Source of the DNA: Lacihabitans sp. CCS-44
Lineage (GTDB): Bacteria; Bacteroidota; Bacteroidia; Cytophagales; Spirosomataceae
Direction of reading: 5' to 3'
NCBI RefSeq assembly: GCF_024343735.1
Contig: NZ_RJUE01000064.1
Coordinates: 1-64,000 of the forward strand
Length of the DNA stretch: 64,000 bases
The position numbers were made by a program, and so were the translations under genes. Below are positions 1 through 8,659 of the stretch, piece after piece (positions within the stretch are counted from its first letter, which is position 1; every line of letters starts with the position of its first letter). The notes beneath the pieces were generated by a model. The model was not told the DNA's origin and made no database searches. It saw only the letters and a list, made by a program, of their open reading frames with translations.

Positions 1-630
1 TCACAGAATATTTTACAGATTTCTTTCCGCTTTTATTATCGAGCCCCTCTTTAAGTTTGCCAGACATCTCACTCACCATGGTGCTGTCTACCCGAATCAA
101 ATTGTACTTTAACTGCTCACTATAAGCATAATAATCTGAAAAAGTAGTGTAGATGAACTCATAGACTTCCTTAAAGTAATGATAGTCAATCTTTGAAAGC
201 CTTTCCGAAATGGAGCTTCTGACTACGGTTTCCCTTTCATCTAAGTCAAACAGTACTTTAAATCCAGAATCGTTAAAAGTATCTTCTAAAGAGCGTTGGC
301 TTAGTTTCTCATTGTCTAGAATTCCATAAAGTAATGATAGTCAATCTTTGAAAGCCTTTCCGAAATGGAGCTTCTGACTACGGTTTCCCTTTCATCTAAG
401 TCAAACAGTACTTTAAATCCAGAATCGTTAAAAGTATCTTCTAAAGAGCGTTGGCTTAGTTTCTCATTGTCTAGAATTCCATAAAGTAGTAGATAGAATA
501 CCTTTTTGGCATGCAATACTTTAGTATAATAGTCAACATTCGTATTAGAAGATAGGTGGGTTAATAAAGCCTCTGGTATTAACCCTATCAGTTGGCTTAC
601 TGATACCTTGTGGTTCTTGAAATTTGTCAT
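1..630 (-). pseudogene. IS4-type transposase, disrupted by tandem duplication, 3' part outside window
   Basis: Reading leftward from an ATG at 630, the first 101 residues have the look of the N-terminal domain of IS4-family transposases (residues around KVFYLLLYGIL and SISERLSK). The frame then reaches a stop at 316-318 because a 155-bp segment is present twice in tandem (172-326 and 327-481). After the second copy the original frame resumes and is open to the window edge, passing the sequence IRVDST, which I take as the first catalytic Asp of the DDE triad. Since 155 is not a multiple of three, the duplication shifts the frame and the gene should make no full transposase. Removing one copy rejoins a single open frame. 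No terminal inverted repeat could be identified, so the element boundary is unknown. Confidence 0.85.
172..481. repeat. 155-bp perfect tandem duplication inside transposase gene
   Basis: Copies occupy 172-326 and 327-481. The 7-bp string taaagta occurs at the start of each copy and again at 482-488, where the unique sequence resumes. This is the footprint of slippage or unequal exchange at a 7-bp microhomology. Apart from the junctions the copies look identical, which suggests a recent event. Confidence 0.93.
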
Positions 631-696
631 TAGATTTTAAGAAAGCGTAGCCAAAGATACAAATTCATAAGTCTAAGACAACGACAAATCATTAAT

Positions 697-735
697 AACA
701 AAAAATGGCCGGAAGATATTTAATCTTCCGACCAT
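697..735 (-). terminator. Rho-independent terminator downstream of the 778-1317 gene
   Basis: A 13-bp stem (705-717 with 723-735) contains one pair that is G-U on the minus-strand RNA. It is followed on that strand by a run of five Ts. It lies just past the stop of the minus-strand membrane protein gene. Confidence 0.75.
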
Positions 736-777
736 GACTAAGCGGATGCTCCTTTTTTTGTGTGTTTTTATCAATAA

Positions 778-1317
778 TCAATTTCTTCTAAGCCAAAAAC
801 CTAACCAAAGCCCTATGGCACCCCAGCTTACTACCGCATCGAGCAAATCCACAAGGGTTTTGGTTTGAAACCAAATAGAATTAACATAAGTAACTGACAA
901 ATAACCAATCATCCCAACCGACAAAGACGATAAAACAATAGTTTGAAAACTTGGATTACCCATCTTTTGCAGGACAAAAATCAAAAGAAAAACAGCTAAA
1001 ATATCAACTAGCAAGCCACGCATCAAATTCATGCTCATTCCCGTGTCTAAAGCTTTATGATAATAGATTTGAGCCCAAGGTTTACCATTGCTTTCTTCAT
1101 ATTGTTTTTGCATTTCTTCTTGGGATGTACCTGGGGCTGAGCCTGGCAAATAATAAAAGCCTTCTTCGAGGTTGTCACCCAAATATTTCAAAATTTCGGT
1201 CTGTTTAGGAGTATACTGCTGTGTGTTAGAATGTAAATTCACAGCAGCCCAAGATATAAACTGCCAAATAAATAGAATGAGGGCTCCGACAATAACGCCG
1301 ATAATAGTTTTTTTCAT
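778..1317 (-). CDS. Hypothetical inner-membrane protein
   Basis: This 179-residue protein is not recognised. It has an N-terminal membrane segment (residues 4-26), a polar extracytoplasmic stretch of about 60 residues with LPGSAPGTSQEEM, and then three hydrophobic segments in the second half (roughly 95-115, 125-145 and 158-176). It ends in WLRRN, consistent with a cytoplasmic positive end. The polar loop suggests a small sensor or assembly factor, but no motif supports a specific role. It stands alone: the next gene upstream is divergent, and a strong terminator follows. The reality of the gene rests on its length, its coherent topology and the terminator. Confidence 0.8.
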   Translation of the reverse strand: MKKTIIGVIVGALILFIWQFISWAAVNLHSNTQQYTPKQTEILKYLGDNLEEGFYYLPGSAPGTSQEEMQKQYEESNGKPWAQIYYHKALDTGMSMNLMRGLLVDILAVFLLIFVLQKMGNPSFQTIVLSSLSVGMIGYLSVTYVNSIWFQTKTLVDLLDAVVSWGAIGLWLGFWLRRN

Positions 1318-1519
1318 TTTGTTAGGGGTTAGATGTAAGAATATTAATCAAATTTAAAAAACATTAATCAGTTTATAATACAATTGTTAGATTTTTTAGC
1401 CTTTCCTTCTTTAAAAAAATAACCCAAGAAAGCTACACTTTTGTTAATAAACAACCTACTAGATGCGTTAACGTTTAGTTAAAAATAGATTATTGACTGG
1501 CAGAAACGATTATTGCCTT

Positions 1520-1527
1520 TACATTTG
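1520..1527 (+). promoter_or_regulatory. Bacteroidota -7 element (TACATTTG)
   Basis: TACATTTG matches the TAnnTTTG consensus 22 bases ahead of the ATG at 1550. A TTG at 1493-1495 could be the -33 element, but the 24-base spacer is longer than usual. Confidence 0.5.
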
Positions 1528-1549
1528 AACAAAAAAAAATACAACAACA

Positions 1550-2272
1550 ATGAAAAAACTAAGCACCTTGATTTTGATGGCCGTTTTGCCATTATTTACC
1601 GAAGCTCAAACAGCCGCAGAGGTTGTAAATAAATTTTTAGAGGCGGCTGGTGGTGAAGACAAAATTTCAGCCATCAAAACTTTTCAATACAAAAGATCTT
1701 ACAAGGCCAATGCGGCCACAGATTACGATGAGGAAGTAACGATAGCAAGTGGAGAAAATAAGTTTTCAAGGAAGAAGTCTATTCTTGATCGTGATTTTTA
1801 TTATGTATTAAATGGAAATGCGGGATGGTTAAAAATACCGATGGGGAGCCGAGACAAAGCTCCTTCTTACACTACTAAAGACCTAAACGAAAAAGAAAAA
1901 AGCGATTTAATGCTTGAAGTGAAAGATGGACTTATGCCATTTTATAATTTTGAAGTCAAAGGTTACAAATTACTAGAAGGTGCAATAGACGTTAGCATAG
2001 ATGGAAAATCAACCTCGAAATTGACCATTGAAAAAACTGGAATCAAAAGAGAATATTATTTTGATAAATCAAATGGCCTCTTAGTAAGAGAAACATGGAT
2101 TGTGAATGGCATTACTCATACATTGGATCATAAAAAATATGCTGATACCAAACTTGGAGTCAAACTACCAGTTGAGTCAAACTATATCAATACCAAAGAC
2201 AAGAAAAACACCGTCGTGATTACTGAATGGATTCTAGAAAACCCAACCCAAGGAGTGTCGTTTATAAAGTAA
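1550..2272 (+). CDS. LolA-like periplasmic protein
   Basis: This 240-residue protein begins with a clear signal peptide (MKKLSTLILMAVLPLFTEAQ, cleavage near residue 19). The mature start, TAAEVVNKFLEAAGG, is typical of Bacteroidota proteins annotated as outer-membrane-lipoprotein-sorting or LolA/LolB-like. The rest is a predicted antiparallel beta protein with no catalytic motif. Such proteins bind acyl chains or lipids in the periplasm. Whether this one carries lipoproteins is unknown, because true LolA is normally shorter and this is a family-level resemblance. The gene has its own promoter-like element. It converges on menD, and the two coding regions overlap by 11 bases, so no terminator separates them. 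Confidence 0.85.
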   Translation: MKKLSTLILMAVLPLFTEAQTAAEVVNKFLEAAGGEDKISAIKTFQYKRSYKANAATDYDEEVTIASGENKFSRKKSILDRDFYYVLNGNAGWLKIPMGSRDKAPSYTTKDLNEKEKSDLMLEVKDGLMPFYNFEVKGYKLLEGAIDVSIDGKSTSKLTIEKTGIKREYYFDKSNGLLVRETWIVNGITHTLDHKKYADTKLGVKLPVESNYINTKDKKNTVVITEWILENPTQGVSFIK

Positions 2273-3956
2273 ATCCGGTTTTCAGGGCTTTAAATATTTC
2301 GGCATCCGCTTGGCCATCGGTAAAAACCTCCAAAAGGGCGGCTCTAGGGTCGCCTTTTATCATGATATCCAAGCCTTCAGCCATCTCTATCATATTGGAG
2401 GCTTTCAAATACCGAATTCCCGACTCCTTCGCCAAACTTTCTGCAGTACGGCCCTGATGTGTCACAAAATGACTCTCTAGTTCTTCCTGTTTCGATGGGC
2501 CGTCAATAATTCTGAAAATATTTCCTCCTCCGTTGTTCAGCAATACAATTCTTAAATTTTGGGGTAATTCGCCATAAAAAAGTGCATTGCTGTCATAAAA
2601 AAACGATACATCACCTACCAAACAAACTACAGTTTTATATGTTTTCAATGCTTGCCCAATGGCTGTACTTACTATTCCGTCAATTCCACTTGTTCCTCGA
2701 TTTGAACTTACTTCAAACCTTTCCTTTGACAATCCTCCTAAAAGATTGGCATAACGAACCGGCATACTATTGCCCAAATGCAACACAAACTCCGAAGACA
2801 AACTTTCAAGCAGCATTGAAGTGGCCTTGAGCTCACCAAAGTCTACATTATTTAGAAATTTATTTAAATATCTTACTGAAATTTCTTCTAGACTATTCCA
2901 TTCTAAAAAGTAATCATTTTCCTCGTCCTCATCTCCCGTTTTTAGTTTTTTCATGTCCAGAGTCTCTAACAATTCTTTAAAAAAATACTTGGGAGAAACC
3001 TCTATTTTATGACTTAAAGATTGCGTAGGATCAATAAGATCAGGGTGTTCTTGAATATGCCAATGGTAAGTTGGTTTATTTTTTCTGATATATTGTTTGA
3101 AGGTTTTTGAAATAAAAGATTTTCCTGCCGTAATTAATAAATCTGGTTTTGAATCTCCTACTTTCCCTAAAAAAACATCTTGTGAAGAGATTTTTTCATC
3201 AATATTGACATTTGAAATAATGTCAGCCAAAACTACCACTCCTTCTTCGGCAATTAATCCACCCAATTCATCATCTAAATCCTCTTTATTTTGTCCAATA
3301 GCTATCAATTTTCGCTCCGTTTTTTGCCAAATATCCATTAAATCTGACCAAGCAGCTGGAGCAAGAACAGCACTTTTTTGAAGAAATTCCACTTTGCGTA
3401 CGATCGGGAATACTCTCTCATTTCCTTCAGGATAGAAAGGTTCTCTAATTGGCACATTGATGTGGACAGGGCCTTTTGGTGAAGTCTGAGCAAGTGCCGC
3501 AGCCTCGTTGGTAACTCTTTCTACTTGCCACTGAGCATCTTTATGGGTATAATCCACTGGCAAATCAAAGGTTTTTTTGACATGGCGACCATAAATATCC
3601 TTTTGAAAAATCGTTTGACCGTCGTACTGATGAATCCACTCGGGCGGCCTATCTGCTGTAAGAATCAAGAGTGGTAGCTCTTGAAAATAGGCCTCCGCTA
3701 CAGCTGGAGCAAAGTTGAAAGCTGCCGAACCAGATGTACAGACCAAAGCCACCGTTTCGCCCGATTGCAACGCCATGCCCAAAGCCACAAACGCCGCCGA
3801 GCGTTCATCTGCAATTACCCTCGTGTTGATTCTGGTGTTCCTAGCAAAAGCCAAAGTGAGAGCAGCACTGCGTGAGCCTGGACAAATGATAGCTTCTTTT
3901 ATTCCGTGCAAAGCACACAATTCTACAATATTATATAGAGGTTCAAGCAATGGCAT
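2262..3956 (-). CDS. menD: 2-succinyl-5-enolpyruvyl-6-hydroxy-3-cyclohexene-1-carboxylate synthase
   Basis: MenD is the thiamine-diphosphate enzyme that joins isochorismate and 2-oxoglutarate in menaquinone synthesis. At 564 residues it has the usual family length. The N-terminal half carries CPGSRSA (about residue 25), the ERSAAFVALGMA segment with the conserved Glu that activates the cofactor, and TSGSA. The C-terminal third carries the ThDP/Mg site (GDVSFFYDSNA, then NNGGGNIFR), close to the MenD form of the motif. Arg-rich segments before it fit binding of the dicarboxylate substrates. No other men genes are in the window. Menaquinone is the expected respiratory quinone of this phylum. 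Assignment is firm. Confidence 0.95.
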   Translation of the reverse strand: MPLLEPLYNIVELCALHGIKEAIICPGSRSAALTLAFARNTRINTRVIADERSAAFVALGMALQSGETVALVCTSGSAAFNFAPAVAEAYFQELPLLILTADRPPEWIHQYDGQTIFQKDIYGRHVKKTFDLPVDYTHKDAQWQVERVTNEAAALAQTSPKGPVHINVPIREPFYPEGNERVFPIVRKVEFLQKSAVLAPAAWSDLMDIWQKTERKLIAIGQNKEDLDDELGGLIAEEGVVVLADIISNVNIDEKISSQDVFLGKVGDSKPDLLITAGKSFISKTFKQYIRKNKPTYHWHIQEHPDLIDPTQSLSHKIEVSPKYFFKELLETLDMKKLKTGDEDEENDYFLEWNSLEEISVRYLNKFLNNVDFGELKATSMLLESLSSEFVLHLGNSMPVRYANLLGGLSKERFEVSSNRGTSGIDGIVSTAIGQALKTYKTVVCLVGDVSFFYDSNALFYGELPQNLRIVLLNNGGGNIFRIIDGPSKQEELESHFVTHQGRTAESLAKESGIRYLKASNMIEMAEGLDIMIKGDPRAALLEVFTDGQADAEIFKALKTGFTL

Positions 3957-4134
3957 TTTTCGAGAATATTTTTCACAAAGTTAAACTTATACCCTGTTTT
4001 GTAGTTCAAAAACCATAAGAAATACCAAAAGAAGTTGAATTTGCTTCGTTTTTTTTCTAATTTCTTTTTTATATATTAGACTAAACAACTTTTGATGTTA
4101 GTTTTACGTATAATTGAAAAAACACATTTATCAA

Positions 4135-5550
4135 ATGAAAATCAAATATTGGAGTTTTGTCTTATTGATTTCGGCCTCCTTTTCTTGTAAGAAATTGACT
4201 GAAGTTTTTCCAAAAACTGATGACACCACTAGCACCACAAACCCTAACGCAGATGTAAATAGCTGGATATATGACACCATGAAAAGTTATTACCTTTGGG
4301 AAAACCAACTGACAGCCAAAGCCAGCACAGACAATAAATTGGTGCCAGCCGATTATTTTGAGTCTATACTTGTAAAAGCAGGCGAATTAGATAGATTCTC
4401 TTGGATTCAAGAGGATGTAGCGGAGCTGACTGCATCATTACAAGGTGTAAATAAAGTTGTAGGCATTCGTTTTACTCCATTTTATTCTAATACAGCCAAA
4501 ACCAAAGTAGCTCTTTCTGTAGCTTATGCTTTGAAAGGCTCACCTGCAGACAAAGCCGGCATTAAAAGAGGAGATTTCATTGTGAAAGTAAATGGAAGTG
4601 AATTAACCCCAGAAAATTATAGTGCTGCTTTTTCTACAGACAATCTGAAGTTTACTCTGGGCGACTACAACGGCACGGAAATAATAGCAAATGCCAAAAC
4701 TGTTGATGTGATAAAGGCGGAGGTACAAACCAATCCTATCCAACACTATTCTATCATTGAGAAAGGAAATAAGAAAATAGGCTATTTGGTTTATTTACAA
4801 TTCCTTACACAATACGATGCCGATATCAGAAATGTATTCAAAGAGTTTAAAGCCAAAGGAGTAAATGAGCTCGTACTTGACCTCAGGTACAACGGTGGCG
4901 GATACATCTCTTCTTCAGATATTATAAGCTCATTGATTGTAAAAAACCTAAAACCAGGAAGTTTAATGAGTAAACAAGAATGGAATACGGAACTTACTTC
5001 GGCTTACAAAAGCAAATATGGTAATGATGTATTTGACACCGACTGGCTCAATGAGCCCAATAATTTGGGTACTCTAAACCGAGTTTTTGTTCTTACATCA
5101 ACAGGAACGGCTTCTGCTAGTGAATTGGTTATAAACAACCTAAAGCCTTACATGGATGTAATATTAATCGGCGACCATACCTACGGAAAAAACGTAGGAT
5201 CAATAACATTATCAGACGACAAAAAAAGATGGAAGTGGGGAATGCAGCCGATTGTACTGAGAACAGTAAATTCATTGGGACAGTCAGAATATGGCACCAA
5301 AGACGGCTTTGCTCCTACTGTTAAAGTTTCAGACAATGCCATACCATTTATGCCATTTGGTGACGAAAACGAAACTTTATTATCTGTGGCAATTCAGCAA
5401 ATAACCGGACTATCAGCCAGTAATTACAATGCTAATGCCAGAATAAAAGGAATAAAAAAAGTGGACATACTAAATTCCGCCTATCCTTTGGACAATCCGA
5501 AACGTGAAATTCGAGATATGTTTATAGACAAATTGCCCGGTCAAAAATAA
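4135..5550 (+). CDS. S41-family peptidase, predicted lipoprotein
   Basis: This is a C-terminal-processing-type serine protease of family S41 (471 residues from the ATG at 4135). A TTG 21 bases upstream is in frame but would put a charged stretch ahead of the signal peptide, so I prefer the ATG. The N-terminus is a lipoprotein signal (hydrophobic core, then SASFSCKK with the acylated Cys). A PDZ-like region follows (about 100-185, with GSPADKAGIKRGDFI). The tail-specific protease fold includes LDLRYNGGGY and the nucleophile segment STGTASASE, with the general-base Lys in YGKNVGS. It probably cleaves proteins in the periplasm or at the cell surface. A terminator follows directly. Confidence 0.92.
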   Translation: MKIKYWSFVLLISASFSCKKLTEVFPKTDDTTSTTNPNADVNSWIYDTMKSYYLWENQLTAKASTDNKLVPADYFESILVKAGELDRFSWIQEDVAELTASLQGVNKVVGIRFTPFYSNTAKTKVALSVAYALKGSPADKAGIKRGDFIVKVNGSELTPENYSAAFSTDNLKFTLGDYNGTEIIANAKTVDVIKAEVQTNPIQHYSIIEKGNKKIGYLVYLQFLTQYDADIRNVFKEFKAKGVNELVLDLRYNGGGYISSSDIISSLIVKNLKPGSLMSKQEWNTELTSAYKSKYGNDVFDTDWLNEPNNLGTLNRVFVLTSTGTASASELVINNLKPYMDVILIGDHTYGKNVGSITLSDDKKRWKWGMQPIVLRTVNSLGQSEYGTKDGFAPTVKVSDNAIPFMPFGDENETLLSVAIQQITGLSASNYNANARIKGIKKVDILNSAYPLDNPKREIRDMFIDKLPGQK

Positions 5551-5563
5551 AAAACTAAATTTA

Positions 5564-5598
5564 AATGCCTGAAAATCAAATTCAGGCATTTTTTTTTC
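5564..5598 (+). terminator. Rho-independent terminator after the S41 protease gene
   Basis: A perfect 10-bp stem (5564-5573 with 5581-5590) with a 7-base loop is followed by a long T run. Confidence 0.9.
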
Positions 5599-5682
5599 TT
5601 AATTTTTTAAGAAAAATTACTTGCTTTGACAACTAATTTAAAAAAAATAAATAACTTGCAAACTCTAATAAAACAAGGTACA

Positions 5683-6750
5683 ATGGAAACAGAAACAATG
5701 AACATCAAAATCAGACGATCTGAACAAAGCAGAGTTAATCAATTAGACCCAGACAATATAGCGTTTGGTACACTATTTACCGACCATATGCTAGTGGCAG
5801 ACTGCGTCAATGGTGTTTGGCAAACTCCCGAAATTGTACCTTATGGCGATATTGCCTATAATCCTGCACTAGCTTCGTTGCACTACGGACAGTCAATTTT
5901 TGAAGGCATGAAAGCTTTTAAAAATGAAGACAACGAAGTGCTGATGTTCAGACCTCTAGAAAACTTCAAGAGATTCAATATTTCGGCAGAGAGAATGTGT
6001 ATGGCACAAGTACCAGAAGAAATCTTCATAGGGGGCTTGGAAGAATTATTAAAAATCGATGCGGAGTGGGTACCCAAAGGAGAAGACAACTCACTGTATT
6101 TAAGACCATTTATGTTTGCCAGTGATGTATATTTGGGCGTAAGGCCTTCTCAAAACTACAGATTCATGATCATCATGAGTCCTGCCGGCAAATATTATTC
6201 TACTCCACCAAAAGTAAAAGTAGAGACTGAGTTTATAAGAGCAGCTCCGGGTGGTGTTGGTTATGCAAAATGTGCAGGCAATTATGCCTCGTCACTTTAC
6301 CCAGCTAAATTGGCTGCTGAACAAGGATATACACAATTACTTTGGACAGATGCTATTGAGCATAAATATTTTGAGGAGTCTGGCACCATGAACGTGATGT
6401 TTGTAAAAGACGGCAAAATAATAACACCTGCAGTAAGCACAACAATATTGAAAGGTATAACCAGAGACACGCTAATACAATTAGCGAAGTCTATGGATAT
6501 AGGAGTAGAAGAAAGAAGAGTACCGGTAGCTGAGATTATTGAAGGTATCTCAAATGGTTCTGTTACCGAAGTATTTGGGGCAGGAACAGCCGTAGTGGTA
6601 TCTCCTTTCGCTGCAATTGGATTTGAAGGAACAGACTATGAGCTTCCAGCCATCACTGATGCCTCAATTTCTACTAGGTTGAAAAATGCGTTAAACAATA
6701 TAAGGACAGGTAAAGTAACTGATACCTTCGGATGGGTTTGGAAGGTATAA
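5683..6750 (+). CDS. ilvE: Branched-chain-amino-acid aminotransferase
   Basis: IlvE is a fold-type IV PLP aminotransferase for the last step of leucine, isoleucine and valine synthesis and the first of their breakdown. From the ATG at 5683 the protein has 355 residues, the normal length; an in-frame TTG at 5626 would add a Lys/Asn-rich tail not seen in the family. Diagnostic segments are LHYGQSIFEGMKAF (about residue 68), the substrate-side region YLRPFMFASD, and GYAKCAGNYASSL, whose Lys carries PLP. EESGTMNVMFV and the glycine-rich phosphate loop FGAGTAVVVSP follow. The gene is monocistronic between two terminators. Confidence 0.95.
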   Translation: METETMNIKIRRSEQSRVNQLDPDNIAFGTLFTDHMLVADCVNGVWQTPEIVPYGDIAYNPALASLHYGQSIFEGMKAFKNEDNEVLMFRPLENFKRFNISAERMCMAQVPEEIFIGGLEELLKIDAEWVPKGEDNSLYLRPFMFASDVYLGVRPSQNYRFMIIMSPAGKYYSTPPKVKVETEFIRAAPGGVGYAKCAGNYASSLYPAKLAAEQGYTQLLWTDAIEHKYFEESGTMNVMFVKDGKIITPAVSTTILKGITRDTLIQLAKSMDIGVEERRVPVAEIIEGISNGSVTEVFGAGTAVVVSPFAAIGFEGTDYELPAITDASISTRLKNALNNIRTGKVTDTFGWVWKV

Positions 6751-6786
6751 TTTTGAATCTCTTTTTTTTGCTACCGTTTAAAAATA

Positions 6787-6820
6787 AAAAAGTCTAATAT
6801 TAAAAATATTAGACTTTTTT
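6787..6820 (+). terminator. Rho-independent terminator after ilvE
   Basis: A perfect AT-rich 15-bp stem (6787-6801 with 6805-6819) around an AAA loop ends in a T run. Confidence 0.85.
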
Positions 6821-6951
6821 TATGCTTAAAACACTGTAAATTAAATTTTTATAAATAGATTTACTCTTATAAAACTTTCCTAATAAAACTACATTTTAAA
6901 TTTTGGCAAGGTTATTGACAAACTCTAAAGTGAGTATAAAACAATAGCATA

Positions 6952-7425
6952 ATGAAAAAACTCGTTGCTTTTTTAATAATTTCAATTGCCTTCTCTAGCT
7001 TGGCATCATTCAAAACCTCTAAACCAGAAAGTTTTGGATTTTACAAAGGAAGTTTCGATAACGTAATACGTGAATCGAAGAAACAGAAAAAACCAATCAT
7101 TTTAGATTTTTGGGCTGCTTGGTGTGCTCCTTGTCAGAAACTTGACAAAGAGACTTTTACTGACAAAGAATTGGGTGCTTATTTAAGCCAAAATTACTTG
7201 GTCTACAAAGTGGATATAGACACTTTTGATGGGATGGAAATTGTAGATAGGTTCTCTATTGATGTTTTTCCGACCATGTTGGTTTATGACCCTAAAAATG
7301 GTCAAATTGGTAAGTTTAAGGGATTTTACCCAGCTGGGTATTTACAAAAGGAGCTTGAAAAAGTGCAGGCAAAATACAATATCTATCCTGTACACACACA
7401 AGACGGTCTAGCTATAAACAGATAA
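6952..7425 (+). CDS. Exported thioredoxin-fold protein
   Basis: This 157-residue protein has a signal peptide (residues 1-20) and a thioredoxin domain with the redox motif WCAPC (residues 57-61). The cis-proline segment FPTMLVY is also present. The helix and strand order around LDFWAAWCAPCQKLDKETF is that of the thioredoxin-like proteins related to the C-terminal domain of DsbD. It is therefore likely a periplasmic disulfide reductase or isomerase, receiving electrons from a membrane transducer that is not in the window. It is flanked by terminators on both sides and so transcribed alone. The exact partner cannot be told from the sequence. Confidence 0.9.
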   Translation: MKKLVAFLIISIAFSSLASFKTSKPESFGFYKGSFDNVIRESKKQKKPIILDFWAAWCAPCQKLDKETFTDKELGAYLSQNYLVYKVDIDTFDGMEIVDRFSIDVFPTMLVYDPKNGQIGKFKGFYPAGYLQKELEKVQAKYNIYPVHTQDGLAINR

Positions 7426-7448
7426 CAAACTTTAAAGTACTTTCTTAA

Positions 7449-7476
7449 AAATGCCCCAAACGGGGCATTTTTTTTT
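7449..7476 (+). terminator. Rho-independent terminator after the thioredoxin gene
   Basis: A 9-bp stem with a GC-rich core (aaatgcccc with ggggcattt, 7449-7457 and 7462-7470) is followed by a T run. Confidence 0.9.
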
Positions 7477-7527
7477 AATGCAGCTTATCTTTTCATTCTA
7501 TTTTCATCCAAAAAATAATATTGTGCG

Positions 7528-7535
7528 TAATTTTG
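7528..7535 (+). promoter_or_regulatory. Possible -7 element (TAATTTTG) of hemE
   Basis: TAATTTTG matches TAnnTTTG only 4 bases ahead of the hemE ATG, so the transcript would be leaderless. No clear -33 TTG is seen at the usual distance. Confidence 0.3.
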
Positions 7536-7539
7536 TCAG

Positions 7540-8559
7540 ATGAAATTACAGAACGACTTAATATTAAGAGCCGCCAAAGGTGAGCAAGTAGAAAGAATAC
7601 CAGTGTGGATGATGCGTCAAGCTGGTAGAATATTACCTGAATACAGGAAAGTCAGAGAAAAAGCAGGAAGTTTTATAACTCTTGCCACAACTCCTGAAAT
7701 GGCCGCTGAAGTTACCTTACAACCCGTAGATATACTCGGTGTAGATGCAGCCATCATATTCTCAGATATATTGGTAGTGCCTGAAGCTATGGGTTTACCC
7801 TACGAAATGATTGAGGCTAAAGGCCCTTTTTTCCCTGAAACAATTAAAACCATACAGGATTTAGATAAGCTTTCTAAGGCAAATCCTGTTGATCACTTAG
7901 TCTATGTTTTGGATGCAATTGATATTGTTAAAAAAGAATTAAATGGCAGGGTTCCTTTGATTGGTTTTGCTGGAGCTCCGTTTACTATATTCTGTTACAT
8001 GGTAGAAGGACACGGATCAAAGACTTTTTCGAAAGCAAAAAAAATGATGTATTCAGAGCCTGAGTTAGCACATGCACTTTTGCAAAGAATCACTGATGCT
8101 ACGATTGCCTATTTGAAAGCTCAAATTGTTCATGGTGCAGATTTGGTACAGATTTTTGATTCGTGGGCGGGAATTTTGTCTCCTGAACAATATCGTGGAT
8201 TTTCTTTACCTTATATTTCGCAAATATGCGATGCCATTAATGAAGCACCAATAACAGTTTTTGCCAAGGGGGCATTTTTTGCCAGAGAAGAAATAGGCAA
8301 AACAGCATGCAATGTGGTAGGATTAGACTGGAACATGGATATTTCTGAATCTAGGAAACTGATACCCAACAAAACTCTTCAAGGCAACTTAGACCCGTGT
8401 GTATTATACGCTCCAATAGCAGAAGTTGAGAAACATACCAAAACCATGCTTTCGGCATTTGGAAAACAGAAATATATTGCGAACTTAGGTCATGGAGTTT
8501 ACCCTGACACAGACCCAGAGAAAGTAAAATGTTTCATTGAAACGGTAAAGGCTTTCTGA
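7540..8559 (+). CDS. hemE: Uroporphyrinogen decarboxylase
   Basis: HemE removes the four acetate carboxyls of uroporphyrinogen III to give coproporphyrinogen III in heme synthesis. The 339 residues match the family. The first signature is [11 protein letters not shown] (residues 20-30), whose Arg binds substrate carboxylates. The catalytic Asp lies in the IFSDILVV segment. The second signature is [16 protein letters not shown], and a C-terminal segment ([11 protein letters not shown], then [13 protein letters not shown]) completes the TIM barrel. The enzyme is cytosolic and needs no cofactor. No other hem genes are nearby. Confidence 0.96.
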   Translation: MKLQNDLILRAAKGEQVERIPVWMMRQAGRILPEYRKVREKAGSFITLATTPEMAAEVTLQPVDILGVDAAIIFSDILVVPEAMGLPYEMIEAKGPFFPETIKTIQDLDKLSKANPVDHLVYVLDAIDIVKKELNGRVPLIGFAGAPFTIFCYMVEGHGSKTFSKAKKMMYSEPELAHALLQRITDATIAYLKAQIVHGADLVQIFDSWAGILSPEQYRGFSLPYISQICDAINEAPITVFAKGAFFAREEIGKTACNVVGLDWNMDISESRKLIPNKTLQGNLDPCVLYAPIAEVEKHTKTMLSAFGKQKYIANLGHGVYPDTDPEKVKCFIETVKAF

Positions 8560-8659
8560 TGTAATTTTTCATAGAAACTTCCGTTTGATACTTTAAAACA
8601 AGATTCCTTTTTTGTTTCAAAACAATTTTCAAAATTTGGTTAATATTTCCAATTCACAA

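Noticed and set aside
172-481. CRISPR-like array
   Set aside because: Only two long 155-bp copies with no spacers; it is a tandem duplication. No other regularly spaced repeats were seen in the window.
8612-8659. TTG-start extension of the PD40-OmpA gene
   Set aside because: It would put 16 polar residues in front of an otherwise complete signal peptide. The same reasoning applies to extensions of the S41 lipoprotein, DUF5916, ilvE, purL and rho genes.
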